Positions 24,900 to 33,220 of a DNA stretch of 64,000 bases are shown here, piece after piece. How positions within the stretch are numbered: the first letter of the stretch is position 1; every line of letters starts with the position of its first letter. The stretch comes from AC-56 sp963702195 (GTDB lineage: Bacteria > Actinomycetota > Thermoleophilia > Solirubrobacterales > 70-9), in the NCBI GenBank assembly GCA_963702195.1, contig OY969725.1, forward strand, positions 806,001 through 870,000. Direction: 5' to 3'. A model generated the notes under the pieces. The model was not told where the DNA came from. It did no database searches and was given only the letters and a program-made list of their open reading frames with translations. The position numbers and the translations under genes were made by a program.

Positions 24900-26474
24900 T
24901 CAGCCTCGTTCCAGGGATTGCATCACCTGGGGATCGATGACGCCGTCTTGCTGATCGGGCTTTACGACCTCGCGCGGCGCTCGCCAGAAGACGAAGACAG
25001 CGGCGGCCGCGACGGTCGCCGCGGCGATCAGCATCGCCAGGCCGAGGCCGTCGACGAACGCCGACTGCGCCTGCCCGACGAGCCGCATGCCCTCGGCGCC
25101 ACCCACCTGCTGCGCGAGGGCGAGCGCCGCGGGCAGCGCCTCGTGCGCGCGATCCGCCAGCGTCGCGGGCGCGTGGGCGATGTGGGCGGGGACGCCGGCC
25201 TGGTAGCGGTCGGTGAGCGCGCTGCCCAGCACCGCGATCCCGAGCGCGCCGCCCACCTCGCGTGCCGCATCGTTGACCGCTGAGGCGACCCCCTGCTTGG
25301 AGCGCGGCAGCGAGGAGACGATCGCGGCCGTGGCCGGGGTCGTCGCCAGCGCCGCCCCGGCGCCCAGCAGGATGAGCCCGCAGAGGATCGGCCAGTAGGT
25401 CGACCCGGTGCCCAGCGTCGAGAAGATCACGAAGCCGCCGGCCATCGACAGCAGGCCGATGGGCGCGACCCGCGCCGGCCCGAAATGGTCGAGCAGGCGC
25501 GGGACACGGGGCGATAGGCCCATCATCAGGATCGCGACTGGGGCCAGCGCCAGCCCGGCCACCAGGGGGGAGTAGCCGAGCACGAACTGGACGTACTGCA
25601 GGATCACGAAGATGAACCCGAAGAACGCGAAGAACTGGGCGGTGATAGAAAGGGTGCCGGCACCGAAACCGGGGAGGCGAAACAGGCGCGGGTCGAGCAG
25701 CGGCTCGTCGCGGCGAAGCTCCCAGGCGACGAAGGCCACGATGAGCACCACCGCGGCCGCGAAGGCCGCGAGAGTGATCGAGTCGGTCCAGCCGCGGGCC
25801 GGTCCCTCGATGATCCCGTAGACGAGCGCGCTCAGCCCGGCGGCCGAGAGCGCGCCGCCGACGACGTCGAGGCGGGCACGGTCGAGCCTCGAGTTCGGCG
25901 CGATCCGCGCGGCCGCGATCAGCGCGACGAGCGCGAGCGCGCTCGTGAAGACGAACACGGACTCCCACGAGAACGCCTCGAGCAGGGCACCGGAGACCAG
26001 CAGGCCCAGAAGCGCGCTGCCACCCGCGACGCCGGCCCAGATCGACACGGCCTTCTCGCGCTCGTCGGCCGGGAAGACCGTGGTGATGATCGAGAGGGTG
26101 GAGGGCATGATCGCCGCGGCGCCCACGCCCATCGCCGCCCGCACCGCGATCAGCGCGCCTGGGTCGTTGACCCAGATGCCCTGCCCGGCGGCGATCGCGA
26201 AGATCGCCAGGCCCGTGAGGAGCACGGGCCGGCGGCCGATGCGGTCGCCGATCGCGCCGGCGAGCAGCAGCAGCCCGGAGAAGACGAGCGCGTAGGCGTC
26301 GACGATCCACTGGAGCTGGGTCGACGTCGCCTGCAGGTCGCGCGCGAGGTCGGGAAGCGCGACGTTCAGCGAGGAGACGGCGCTCACCACGGTCCCAAGA
26401 GCGAGGCACATCGCCGCCAGTACGAGCCGGCGCTGGCGCGCGCTGACGGCGCTGTCGTTGTGCGCCGTGGTCAT
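24900..26474 (-). CDS. DHA2-family MFS transporter (second copy)
   Basis: A 524-residue protein with 14 membrane spans. Motifs include VVSAVSSLNVALPDLARDL in helix 1 and GAIGDRIGRRPVLL between helices 2 and 3. The first 10 residues are polar and cytoplasmic. ATG 26474 overlaps the stop of the AhpD-like gene by one base (TGATG), which fixes the start despite a longer open frame upstream. It should export a drug or a lipophilic metabolite under the TetR at 26968. It lies 18 bases before the SRPBCC gene. Confidence 0.93.
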   Translation of the reverse strand: MTTAHNDSAVSARQRRLVLAAMCLALGTVVSAVSSLNVALPDLARDLQATSTQLQWIVDAYALVFSGLLLLAGAIGDRIGRRPVLLTGLAIFAIAAGQGIWVNDPGALIAVRAAMGVGAAAIMPSTLSIITTVFPADEREKAVSIWAGVAGGSALLGLLVSGALLEAFSWESVFVFTSALALVALIAAARIAPNSRLDRARLDVVGGALSAAGLSALVYGIIEGPARGWTDSITLAAFAAAVVLIVAFVAWELRRDEPLLDPRLFRLPGFGAGTLSITAQFFAFFGFIFVILQYVQFVLGYSPLVAGLALAPVAILMMGLSPRVPRLLDHFGPARVAPIGLLSMAGGFVIFSTLGTGSTYWPILCGLILLGAGAALATTPATAAIVSSLPRSKQGVASAVNDAAREVGGALGIAVLGSALTDRYQAGVPAHIAHAPATLADRAHEALPAALALAQQVGGAEGMRLVGQAQSAFVDGLGLAMLIAAATVAAAAVFVFWRAPREVVKPDQQDGVIDPQVMQSLERG

Positions 26475-26877
26475 CAGGCCGCTGCCTCGAGCATGCCGAC
26501 CCGGTAATGGCCCGGCTCTGTGCGCGAGGTGATCATCAGCCGGTTCCAGGAGTTGATGGCCGCAACCTGAAAGACGACGTTGGCGAGCTCGCTCTCGCTG
26601 AGACTCGCGCTGGCGTCGTCCCAGACCTCGTCCGGGACGTGTCGCGCCACGCGCCAAGGGAGTAGAGACGCTCCTCGGACTCGCCCGCGGCGCGCGCCTC
26701 CTTCCAGTGCATATCGATGCAGACGGCGCAGCCGTTGATCTGCGAGGAGCGAAGGTCGATCAGGTTTGAGAGACGGGGGTCCAGCTCGATCGACTGCTCG
26801 AGGCGGTACGCCGCCGCCATCTGCTTGCGGGCCACCTCGTCGAGCTGGATCCGGTCGGCTGGGAAGGGACTGCTCAT
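26474..26877 (-). pseudogene. AhpD/carboxymuconolactone-decarboxylase-like protein with out-of-frame deletion
   Basis: ATG 26877 follows GAGGAGG and begins MSSPFPADRIQLDEVARKQM. The CMD-family redox motif is intact (INGCAVCIDMHWKEA, i.e. CxxC then His). After LYSLGAWR near 26645 the original frame becomes nonsense. A neighbouring frame gives VARHVPDEVWDDASASLSES and VVFQVAAINSWNRLMI, the normal family C-terminus, stopping at 26474. Relatives have about 23-25 more residues between these blocks, so roughly 70-76 bases are missing; 404 bases is not a multiple of three. AhpD-like proteins are peroxidase-type thiol enzymes. The gene heads the operon and is probably inactive in this genome. Confidence 0.78.
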
Positions 26878-26908
26878 GATCTGCCTCCTCATGGAGTAAG
26901 TTCTACAG

Positions 26909-26955
26909 CGTTGACTTAACGTCGTTGACTTTACAACGTTGAATTCACATGTCAA
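26909..26955 (-). promoter_or_regulatory. Operon promoter with overlapping TetR operators
   Basis: Reading left on the minus strand: -35 TTGACA (26950-26955), a 16-base spacer and -10 TAAAGT (26928-26933). The -10 box is the centre of a palindrome with arms CGTTG (26923-26927) and CAACG (26934-26938). A second palindrome, CGTT/AACG, lies at 26909-26921. Repressor bound here would block the AhpD-MFS-SRPBCC-epimerase operon and the divergent regulator. Confidence 0.6.
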
Positions 26956-26967
26956 GGTTGAAGCGGT

Positions 26968-27591
26968 TTGATTGAGAACACCAAGGCAGGCTCGACCAAG
27001 ACTCCGCGCACCGGGCGGCGCCCGGGCACGAGCTCTTCTCGCCAGGACATCCTCGAGGCGGCGCGCAAGCTGTTCGGCGAGCGCGGCTACCAGGGCGCGA
27101 CGATGCGGGCGATCGCCGCCGAGGCGGGTGTGGACGCCGCCCTCGTGGTCCACTTCTTCGGCAACAAGGCCAACCTGCTCTCCGAAGCGGTGGAATGGCC
27201 GTTCGACCCCGAGGTCGAGATGCCGAAGCTCCTGGCGGACGGCAGGCGCAACGTCGGCAGGCGCCTGGTCAGGCTGGTCGTGAGGAACTGGGACGAGGAG
27301 GGGCGCCGCAATCCGATCCTGACTCTCCTCCGCGCGGCCACCGTCGAGCCGCAGGCGGCTCAGATGCTGGCCGAGTTCCTGCGCTCGCGCCTGTTCGCGC
27401 CTCTCATGGAGCGCCTGGGCTCCGACCAGCCCGAGCTGCGAACCACCCTGGCCGCCTCGCAGCTCGTGGGGCTGGGGCTGGCCCGCCACGTGCTGCGTGC
27501 TGAGCCGCTTGCATCGGCGAAGCCGGCCGACGTGGTCGACTGGTACGCGCCGACCCTGCAGCGCTACCTGACGGGCAAGCTCGAGCGCTAG
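26968..27591 (+). CDS. TetR family regulator of the AhpD/efflux operon
   Basis: A 207-residue TetR/AcrR regulator. The HTH lies at about residues 40-75 (GYQGATMRAIAAEAGVDAAL then VVHFFGNKANLL). The leader is basic and disordered (KTPRTGRRPGTSSSR). The TTG start follows AAGG at a moderate distance. It diverges from the operon beginning at 26877, with two palindromes in the 90-base gap. It probably senses a toxic organic compound or peroxide-related signal; the ligand is unknown. Confidence 0.88.
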   Translation: MIENTKAGSTKTPRTGRRPGTSSSRQDILEAARKLFGERGYQGATMRAIAAEAGVDAALVVHFFGNKANLLSEAVEWPFDPEVEMPKLLADGRRNVGRRLVRLVVRNWDEEGRRNPILTLLRAATVEPQAAQMLAEFLRSRLFAPLMERLGSDQPELRTTLAASQLVGLGLARHVLRAEPLASAKPADVVDWYAPTLQRYLTGKLER

Positions 27592-27674
27592 CCCAACCCC
27601 CGTCCTCGGCGAAGAAGGGGACGAGCGGTGTGAGATGCTGGGCGCGAGACCCCGGGATCGCAGGGAGGAAGCAC

Positions 27675-29669
27675 ATGGGCAGAGGCAGAGGGCTGACCGC
27701 CGGTCTGGCGCTGGTGCTGTTGATCCAGCTTGCCCTGCTCGCCGGCCCGGCCTCGGCCGAGAAGTCGCGCTGCGCCCCCTACCCCTGCTACCACACCGCC
27801 AAGGGCGTTCTCGACTGGAAGCCATCGATGGTCAGGCCCTACGACGTCGCTGGCGTGCCGCTGGCGAAGACGACCCGCACATCGCAGCCCGGGATGCTCG
27901 TCGGCTTGGACAACGGCGCCTGGTCCTACTGGAGCAAGGGCGACCTGAACGCCCAGGGGAGCAGCGCCCGCGGCAACGTCTACCACCTCTCCGAGTGGCC
28001 GTATGTGGACCGTCTCTACTACTACTCGCACAATCTGCTGTCGGTGCCGCCGACCGTCTGGACCGATGCCGCGCATCGCCAGGGCGTGAAGGTGTTCGCG
28101 ACGCTCACGGGGGACTGCGACGACCTCAAGTGCGAGGACGAGCAGGACAAGCTCCTCACCCAGCACCGCGCCAGGCTCGTCGACCAGCTGCAGAAGATGG
28201 CCGCCGCCTACGGGTTCGACGGCTGGATGATCGACATCGAGCGGGACCCGAGCCCGAGCGTCAGATCGGGCCTGCTGAAGACGATGTCCGAGCTCTCGAA
28301 GCGCAGGCTTACAGGTGGCGCGCGGGTGGAGGTGGCCTTCTACGCGGCCCATCACACCTCGCTCGACTCGCTGACCTATTCGGGGTTGAAGGCGGCCGGC
28401 ATCTGGCAGTCCGATTATGCGGGCGGCGGCGCGGTCTCCGATCCAAAGGAGAGCTTCGACTTCCTCAAGGCCCGGCAGGCGACAGACCTCGTCGACCACT
28501 CCTACTGGTCCACCTACGTCTACGGCTACGAAACATCTCGCAGCGATTGCCCCGGTGGGCGCACGACCGGGAAGTCCCTGTGGAACGGCAACGAGTGTCT
28601 GGACCTCAAGACGCTCTTCGCCAACCAGGGGAGCGCCCTGGCCCCCGGGAACCCGTCCGGCCGCTACCTGGCCCCGTCGCTCTTCGCCCCGGCGTGGACG
28701 ATGTTCGGTGGGCTCGGCGACACCTCGGACAGGCTGCCCAGCCGGGCCACCTTCGAGAAGTCCGACGCCGCGCTGTGGCGGGGGCGGGGGTTCGTCGATC
28801 GCCGCGGTCGCTGCGTGCCGGCCGACCGCTCGGCCAATGCCGTGTCGTCGATGGTCGATGCCCGGCCGCAGATCGCCCGGGTGCCGTTCGTGACCCGGTT
28901 CGACAGCGGCGAGGGCACCTCGTTCTCGGTCCAGGGGTCGGTGATCAATCGGGGTGGCTGGAATCTGCTTTCCGCCCAGGATCTGCTCCCGGTCGCCTGG
29001 TGCTCCGAGGGGAACACGCTGAAGGCGGACCTTCAGTACGGGATCTCGTACGACGGCGGAAGCTCGATGCACGTAAGGGGTTACGCCAATGATCGACGGG
29101 GGCGGCGCATCTACCTGTACGGCGCGAGGGCGAAGGCCTCGGTCAAGACTCGGTTCGTGGTGCGCTACCGCGGCAAGAAGAGGGCGGCGCCTCACGTCGT
29201 CGTGTCAATGGCCGGCGTCCACAGGCCCATCGACCTGCGCACGAAGCGGCCTCAGAGCAACGGCAGCTGGCGGCTCCTCCGAGCCAAGCTGCCGGCCCGC
29301 GTCGTGCCCGGCACGTTGACTCGTGTCGGGTTGGGCTTCGGCGAGAAGGGCAGGCCCCGGAAGCAGGTGAACGTTCGCATCGGCGAGCTGCGGATCTTCA
29401 ATCGCGGCCACGGCAAGCGCCCCGCGGCCATCCACCCGGCTCGCCGCGGCAACGACCTCTCGTGGAAGTCAGCCGGCGCCTCGACGCTCCACTACAACGT
29501 CTGGGCCTCCACGGGCGGTTGCCTGCGGTTCATCGGTAGAGCGCAGCTCACGCGCTACGACCTCGCGCAGCCGCTGTTCGGCCCCGCGCCGAGCGGGGGC
29601 CGGTACGAAGTCCAGCCGGTGGACGACGCGGGGCGCGCCGCAGGACTGTCCGGTCCGCCCTGCCGCTAG
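27675..29669 (+). CDS. Secreted GH85-like endo-beta-N-acetylglucosaminidase family protein
   Basis: A 664-residue exported protein. The signal peptide ends near residue 28 (GPASA|EKS). The catalytic barrel resembles GH85: PYVDRLYYYSHNLLSVPP, WTDAAHRQGVKVFATLTGD and YGFDGWMIDIE. The acid Glu189 is present, but the family's neighbouring Asn is Asp187 here, giving the D-x-E geometry seen in GH18 enzymes. GH85 enzymes cut the chitobiose core of N-glycans and related GlcNAc linkages. C-terminal beta domains (from about 410) probably bind carbohydrate; one ends IGELRIFNRG. ATG 27675 follows GGGAGGAA. No sugar-uptake genes flank it. Family membership is likely, substrate not. Confidence 0.82.
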   Translation: MGRGRGLTAGLALVLLIQLALLAGPASAEKSRCAPYPCYHTAKGVLDWKPSMVRPYDVAGVPLAKTTRTSQPGMLVGLDNGAWSYWSKGDLNAQGSSARGNVYHLSEWPYVDRLYYYSHNLLSVPPTVWTDAAHRQGVKVFATLTGDCDDLKCEDEQDKLLTQHRARLVDQLQKMAAAYGFDGWMIDIERDPSPSVRSGLLKTMSELSKRRLTGGARVEVAFYAAHHTSLDSLTYSGLKAAGIWQSDYAGGGAVSDPKESFDFLKARQATDLVDHSYWSTYVYGYETSRSDCPGGRTTGKSLWNGNECLDLKTLFANQGSALAPGNPSGRYLAPSLFAPAWTMFGGLGDTSDRLPSRATFEKSDAALWRGRGFVDRRGRCVPADRSANAVSSMVDARPQIARVPFVTRFDSGEGTSFSVQGSVINRGGWNLLSAQDLLPVAWCSEGNTLKADLQYGISYDGGSSMHVRGYANDRRGRRIYLYGARAKASVKTRFVVRYRGKKRAAPHVVVSMAGVHRPIDLRTKRPQSNGSWRLLRAKLPARVVPGTLTRVGLGFGEKGRPRKQVNVRIGELRIFNRGHGKRPAAIHPARRGNDLSWKSAGASTLHYNVWASTGGCLRFIGRAQLTRYDLAQPLFGPAPSGGRYEVQPVDDAGRAAGLSGPPCR

Positions 29670-29682
29670 CAGAGCAAAGAAG

Positions 29683-29695
29683 CCGCATTTTGCGG
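29683..29695 (+). terminator. Short hairpin after the GH85-like gene
   Basis: CCGCA, loop TTT, TGCGG, 14 bases after the stop codon. It is too short for certainty and has no T tract downstream. Confidence 0.3.
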
Positions 29696-29770
29696 AGGAC
29701 TTGACGGGCGGGGCAGCGTGGGGGAGAGTAGGTGCGTTCCATTAGACGCCAATCAGGAGCGAGGCATGCC

Positions 29771-29992
29771 ATGGGCATGAATCAACTTGCGGGGCTGCTC
29801 CGGGGCAACTCACACAACGGCAAGTCCCATCCGCTGAGCGAGCACGACGCGTACATGCGGATCTACGGAGAACGCCCCACAGGGACCCACTCGCATCGGG
29901 TAGTTCCGGCTGCACCGAACGGCGGCGAGCGTCGCCGTGATGCGCGCGGCCGATTCGTGCCCGTGGCGGGCAGCCCGCGAGGCGGCGGCTAG
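29771..29992 (+). CDS. Small basic hypothetical protein
   Basis: A 73-residue frame from ATG 29771 after CAGGAGCGAGG (GTG 29732 is in frame as an alternative). It begins MGMNQLAGLLRGNSHNGKSH, has a central EHDAYMRIYGERPTG and ends RRRDARGRFVPVAGSPRGGG. There is no signal peptide or membrane span. The ribosome site and balanced amino-acid use favour a real gene, but I recognise no family. It lies alone between the GH85-like gene and a convergent gene. Confidence 0.45.
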   Translation: MGMNQLAGLLRGNSHNGKSHPLSEHDAYMRIYGERPTGTHSHRVVPAAPNGGERRRDARGRFVPVAGSPRGGG

Positions 29993-30030
29993 CTGAAGCC
30001 GGTCGTAAGCGCGACTCAAACCTCTAGCGC

Positions 30031-30050
30031 GCCGCGCGCCGCGCGCCGCG
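30031..30050. repeat. GC microsatellite (GCCGCGC units)
   Basis: Nearly three tandem copies of GCCGCGC in the 206-base gap between convergent genes (29993-30198). The rest of that gap holds no feature I can support. Confidence 0.4.
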
Positions 30051-30198
30051 ATGTTGATTCGCGGCCCCCGAGGCGGGGAAACTGGTTGACGAGGGCCGAC
30101 GACGGATCCCAGCAGCTTTCACCTCGCTTACCCACGGTTCCTGCTCGGGTGCAAAAGACCAACCGCCGCCGCGGTGAGGCGTCCGTCGGCGCCCGACG

Positions 30199-30879
30199 CT
30201 AGCGCGTGGACGCGAAGCTCGCGCGCGCCGGCGAGGGGTCCGGGCCGCACGCGTTCACCGCGCGGACCCCGAAGTCGTAGCCGCCGTGGTGGAGGCCGGT
30301 GTAGACCTCGGGGGAACTGCAACGGCCCCAGGGCAGCCGCCTTGCGCGTCCCGAATGCCTGAGCTTGCACTGAAAGCCGAGCGTCTTGTCGGTCCCCCTG
30401 AACTTGACCCGTGCCTTTCGCTTGTCGCCGTTGACCTTCAGCCTGCTGATCTTCGTGTTCGGCGGACGGTGAGCCTTCGGGACGCTCGCGATCGCGTTGC
30501 CGATCCCGCCGACCGCGACGCACCGCGATCTGTCCGAGCACCCGATGGCGCCCAGGTCTCGAACGCTCCGGATCTTGGCGTGCCAGGCGTCGAAGCCTCC
30601 GGTCGGGTCGCTCGACGTCAGGACGTTGCCGCCCTCGTCCGCCGCTGCGCAGAAGCTCGCTGACTGGCAGGACAGGCCCCGGAACCCACCCGACGCCTGC
30701 GAGAAGGGCGGCTCGTGAGCCGCGAGGAACGGCGAGGACCACGTGACCGGAGCGCTCTTGCCGGCCTGCGCCAGCGCCGGCAGGACGAGCGCCACCGCGA
30801 GCATGACGGCGACGCCCAGACCGAGCCGCCCACGGCGTGAGATCCGCTTCCGGCCCTGCCTTTTGAACCGTCGCGACAT
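30199..30879 (-). CDS. Secreted protein with Ycf48-like repeats and an Ig/FN3-like C-terminus
   Basis: A 226-residue exported protein. A strongly basic leader and hydrophobic helix (LGVAVMLAVALVLPALAQAG) form a signal peptide. Two degenerate propeller-type repeats with paired Cys follow (GLSCQSASFCAAADEGGNVL and AIGCSDRSRCVAVGGIGNAI). A C-terminal beta domain of the kind common in Thermoleophilia runs from PPNTKISRLKVNG to VYTGLHHGGYDFGVRAVNAC. Only a fraction of a full seven-blade propeller is present, so it may be a shortened paralogue. It probably acts at the cell surface; function unknown. ATG 30879 is chosen; the frame upstream overlaps the long terminator hairpin. Confidence 0.75.
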   Translation of the reverse strand: MSRRFKRQGRKRISRRGRLGLGVAVMLAVALVLPALAQAGKSAPVTWSSPFLAAHEPPFSQASGGFRGLSCQSASFCAAADEGGNVLTSSDPTGGFDAWHAKIRSVRDLGAIGCSDRSRCVAVGGIGNAIASVPKAHRPPNTKISRLKVNGDKRKARVKFRGTDKTLGFQCKLRHSGRARRLPWGRCSSPEVYTGLHHGGYDFGVRAVNACGPDPSPARASFASTR

Positions 30880-30941
30880 GCTCCGACGCAGCCAACACCG
30901 TGGCTGGCCGGGAATTGCGGATTCCCCGGTTGGCCGCGATC

Positions 30942-30982
30942 GACGAAGCGCCCGCGGGCCTCCGGCCCACGGGCGCTTCGTC
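30942..30982. terminator. Long GC-rich stem-loop
   Basis: Arms GACGAAGCGCCCG (30942-30954) and CGGGCGCTTCGTC (30970-30982) pair perfectly, then one C-A mismatch, then GGGCC/GGCCC around loop TCC: an 18-pair stem. It begins 22 bases after the stop of the Cys-repeat gene on the minus strand, so it is probably its terminator. No T tract, as is common in GC-rich actinobacteria. Confidence 0.65.
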
Positions 30983-31003
30983 ATGCGGTGCGGTGGTGCA
31001 GCC

Positions 31004-31522
31004 TCAGCTGCTGGAGGAGTCGCCGCTGTGCTTCACCTTCCAGGACACGCACTTGCCCAGGGCGTTCTTGCGCTTGCTGTGGTCGGTGCCGTAGGTCTCC
31101 TTGAACGCGTCCGCATCCGAGTCGCGCTCGGACTTGCACTCCTGCGCCGCATTCTTGAACTCGGCGACGTCCTCCTTGGCCTTCGCCTTGCTCGAGACAC
31201 ACTTGCCGTAGGCGTTGTGGCCGTCGCCGTAGGTCGCGGCGAATCCATCCGCGTCCGACGCCCGCTCCGACTTGCACTCCTGCGCGGAGTTCTTCAGATC
31301 GGTCGTCGTGTCGTCGGTCGTGCCCTTGACGCAGTTGCGCATCGCGTGCTTGCCGTAGGTCCCGCGGAACGCGCCCTTGTCGGCCTTCTTCTCGGCAGCG
31401 CACTGCTTGGCGGCGAGGTTCTTCGCATGCGCCTCGCTCGTGGCGTTCCCGGCGCTTGCAATCGAGGCGCTGACTAGCGCGACGCCCAGCGCAGCGCTGG
31501 CGATGATCGCGATCTTTCTCAC
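31004..31522 (-). CDS. Secreted protein with three tandem cysteine-pair repeats
   Basis: A 172-residue exported protein. GTG 31522 follows AGAGGAGG; the signal peptide ends around SIASA|GNA. Three repeats of about 35-40 residues each carry two Cys and a FxxTYG-like core: QCAAEKKADKGAFRGTYG, ECKSERASDADGFAATYG and ECKSERDSDADAFKETYG. Each is followed by a second Cys (RNCVKG, GKCVSS, GKCVSW). The spacing suggests one disulfide per repeat. The tail is polyserine. No known domain name comes to mind; similar repeats occur in other Thermoleophilia secreted proteins as far as I recall. A strong hairpin follows the gene. Confidence 0.8.
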   Translation of the reverse strand: MRKIAIIASAALGVALVSASIASAGNATSEAHAKNLAAKQCAAEKKADKGAFRGTYGKHAMRNCVKGTTDDTTTDLKNSAQECKSERASDADGFAATYGDGHNAYGKCVSSKAKAKEDVAEFKNAAQECKSERDSDADAFKETYGTDHSKRKNALGKCVSWKVKHSGDSSSS

Positions 31523-31595
31523 AACGTTGCCTCCTCTTGGCTTGGGTCTTGCGTTGTCCGTCGAGTAGACGGATCGAGAGGACGCTTGTCAGGAG

Positions 31596-32993
31596 CTAGT
31601 TGGAGATTTCTTCGCGGAGCTGGGATTGGGGTCGGGCCGGTTCGGTTGGGCCGGCGCCGCGGCTGAATAGCCGTGGGGCTCCGTGCGGGACGTCGCGAAC
31701 GATCCCGCGGTCGACGGGAGGCGAGGGGCTGCCCGACGAGGCGGGGTTGCCCGGCTGCGCGGTGCCGTTCGCGTGACTCGCGCCCGGTGTGGTTGCCGGC
31801 GGCCCGCCCGCGGTCGCGGGTGCGCCACCCGAATTTGCGTGTGCCGGCGGGCTGCCCGGGCTCGGACTCGGGTTGGATCCATTGGCGCTCCCGCCGTTGC
31901 CCATGCCCCTCCGGCCGGGCGGCGCCGTGTCGCTCGATTCCGAACCCGCACCCGCCGGCTTGGCTTTCGATTCGGCGTGCGCGGCGGCGCGGTGGGCCGT
32001 TGCGGCGGAAGCCGGCGCGGGCCTAACGCCCGCCGCGGGCGCGGCGGCCGCCCGGTCGCCGCCGCCGGAGAACGGCGTCTGGATCCCGCCGGAGATCCCG
32101 GCGGCTCCCGCACCCACCACGAGCACCGAGGCGATCGACGCCGCCTTTACACCCAGCCCGCCCAGAGCGGCGCCACCACCGCCGCCGACGGCCGCGGCAC
32201 CGGCGCTCGCCGGCGCGCTCGTCGCGCTGCCCTTGCCGAAGCCACCGAGGAGCGAGGCGAGCATCCCCGATGCGGCCGCCGGGGCCAGCGGCAAGAAGAG
32301 CACCGCGAGGTCGGCCCGCCGGCTCTCGATCGCCGCCTTGAAGTCGCGACATGAGGCGCAGGCGCGGAGGTGGGCCCGCAGGCGGCGGCCGCGGAACATT
32401 CTTCCGTCGCGCTCGGAGATCGCCCGCCGCGCGGACTCGCAATCCAGCTCCCGTCCAGACTCGGCCGCGCGCAGCGATTCGCGCGCCTCGTAGACGAGCT
32501 GTCTCGCGGCAGCGTCAGAGGTACCAGTGGCGGTGGCGATATCGGAGTAGCTCAGGCCGCTCAGCTCGCGCATGACGAGCGCAGCGCGCTGGCGGTCGGG
32601 GAGCTCGCGCAGGTCGGCGACGAGCTGCCGCAATCGCTCGCGCTCCTCGAAGCGAGCGTCGGCGCCCGGCGCCAAGCCCTCGGGCAGGCGGTGTGGATCG
32701 AGCGGCACCGGCCGGCGGCGGACGATCGAGATCGCCTCGTTGTGGGCGACCCGGTAGAGCCAGCCGCGCAGCGAGGTGCGCCGCTCGGCGTTCGGCAGGT
32801 GGCGCAACGCGACCGCCATCGTGTTCTGCAGCGCGTCCTGGGCCTCTTCGGGCTCGCCCAGGATGGCGCGGCAGTAGTGGTAGATCTCGCGGTGGTATCG
32901 CGCGAAGACGGCCTCGAACGCGCGTCGTTCGCCGCGGGCCGCCAACCGGGCGAGGCGGTCCTCGCCGATGAGCCCTGGCGCCAGCCGGAGCAT
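31596..32993 (-). CDS. ECF sigma factor fused to a zinc-finger anti-sigma-like region and low-complexity tail
   Basis: About 465 residues in one chain. Sigma region 2 (residues 25-95, RAFEAVFARYHREIYHYCRA) and region 4 (about 130-185, LPDRQRAALVMRELSGLSYS). Then a short zf-HC2-like segment (LRAHLRACASCRDF, HxxxCxxC), a hydrophobic helix (VKAASIASVLVVGAGAAGIS) and about 150 residues of Pro/Ala/Gly/Ser-rich tail. The fusion would tether the sigma factor to the membrane with its own inhibitor. Release would then need cleavage or a conformational change. ATG 32993 is preferred; in-frame GTGs at about 33014 and 33077 would add non-conserved residues. The 227-base gap upstream shows nothing definite. 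Confidence 0.85.
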   Translation of the reverse strand: MLRLAPGLIGEDRLARLAARGERRAFEAVFARYHREIYHYCRAILGEPEEAQDALQNTMAVALRHLPNAERRTSLRGWLYRVAHNEAISIVRRRPVPLDPHRLPEGLAPGADARFEERERLRQLVADLRELPDRQRAALVMRELSGLSYSDIATATGTSDAAARQLVYEARESLRAAESGRELDCESARRAISERDGRMFRGRRLRAHLRACASCRDFKAAIESRRADLAVLFLPLAPAAASGMLASLLGGFGKGSATSAPASAGAAAVGGGGGAALGGLGVKAASIASVLVVGAGAAGISGGIQTPFSGGGDRAAAAPAAGVRPAPASAATAHRAAAHAESKAKPAGAGSESSDTAPPGRRGMGNGGSANGSNPSPSPGSPPAHANSGGAPATAGGPPATTPGASHANGTAQPGNPASSGSPSPPVDRGIVRDVPHGAPRLFSRGAGPTEPARPQSQLREEISN

Positions 32994-33220
32994 CGGCCGT
33001 CCGCGTGCCGTCACTGTCTCGCTCGAATGACTCACGTCGTGGCCGGGCGTCGTCGGTCCCTGGCGACCGCCTTCCACGTCATGAAATCACACACCGCAGG
33101 CGAGAGCTCCGGTTCGTTCGGAGGTGCCGAGGGCTCAACCGTCAGTGGCGAAGACAGCGAGCGACCGCGAAGGCGAGTCCGGCGCCTGGCGCGGGAAGAA
33201 CGATGCCGCGCCAGCGCCGG

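Noticed and set aside
30031..30050. GCCGCGC tandem units as a CRISPR-like array
   Set aside because: Too short, no spacers, no cas genes.
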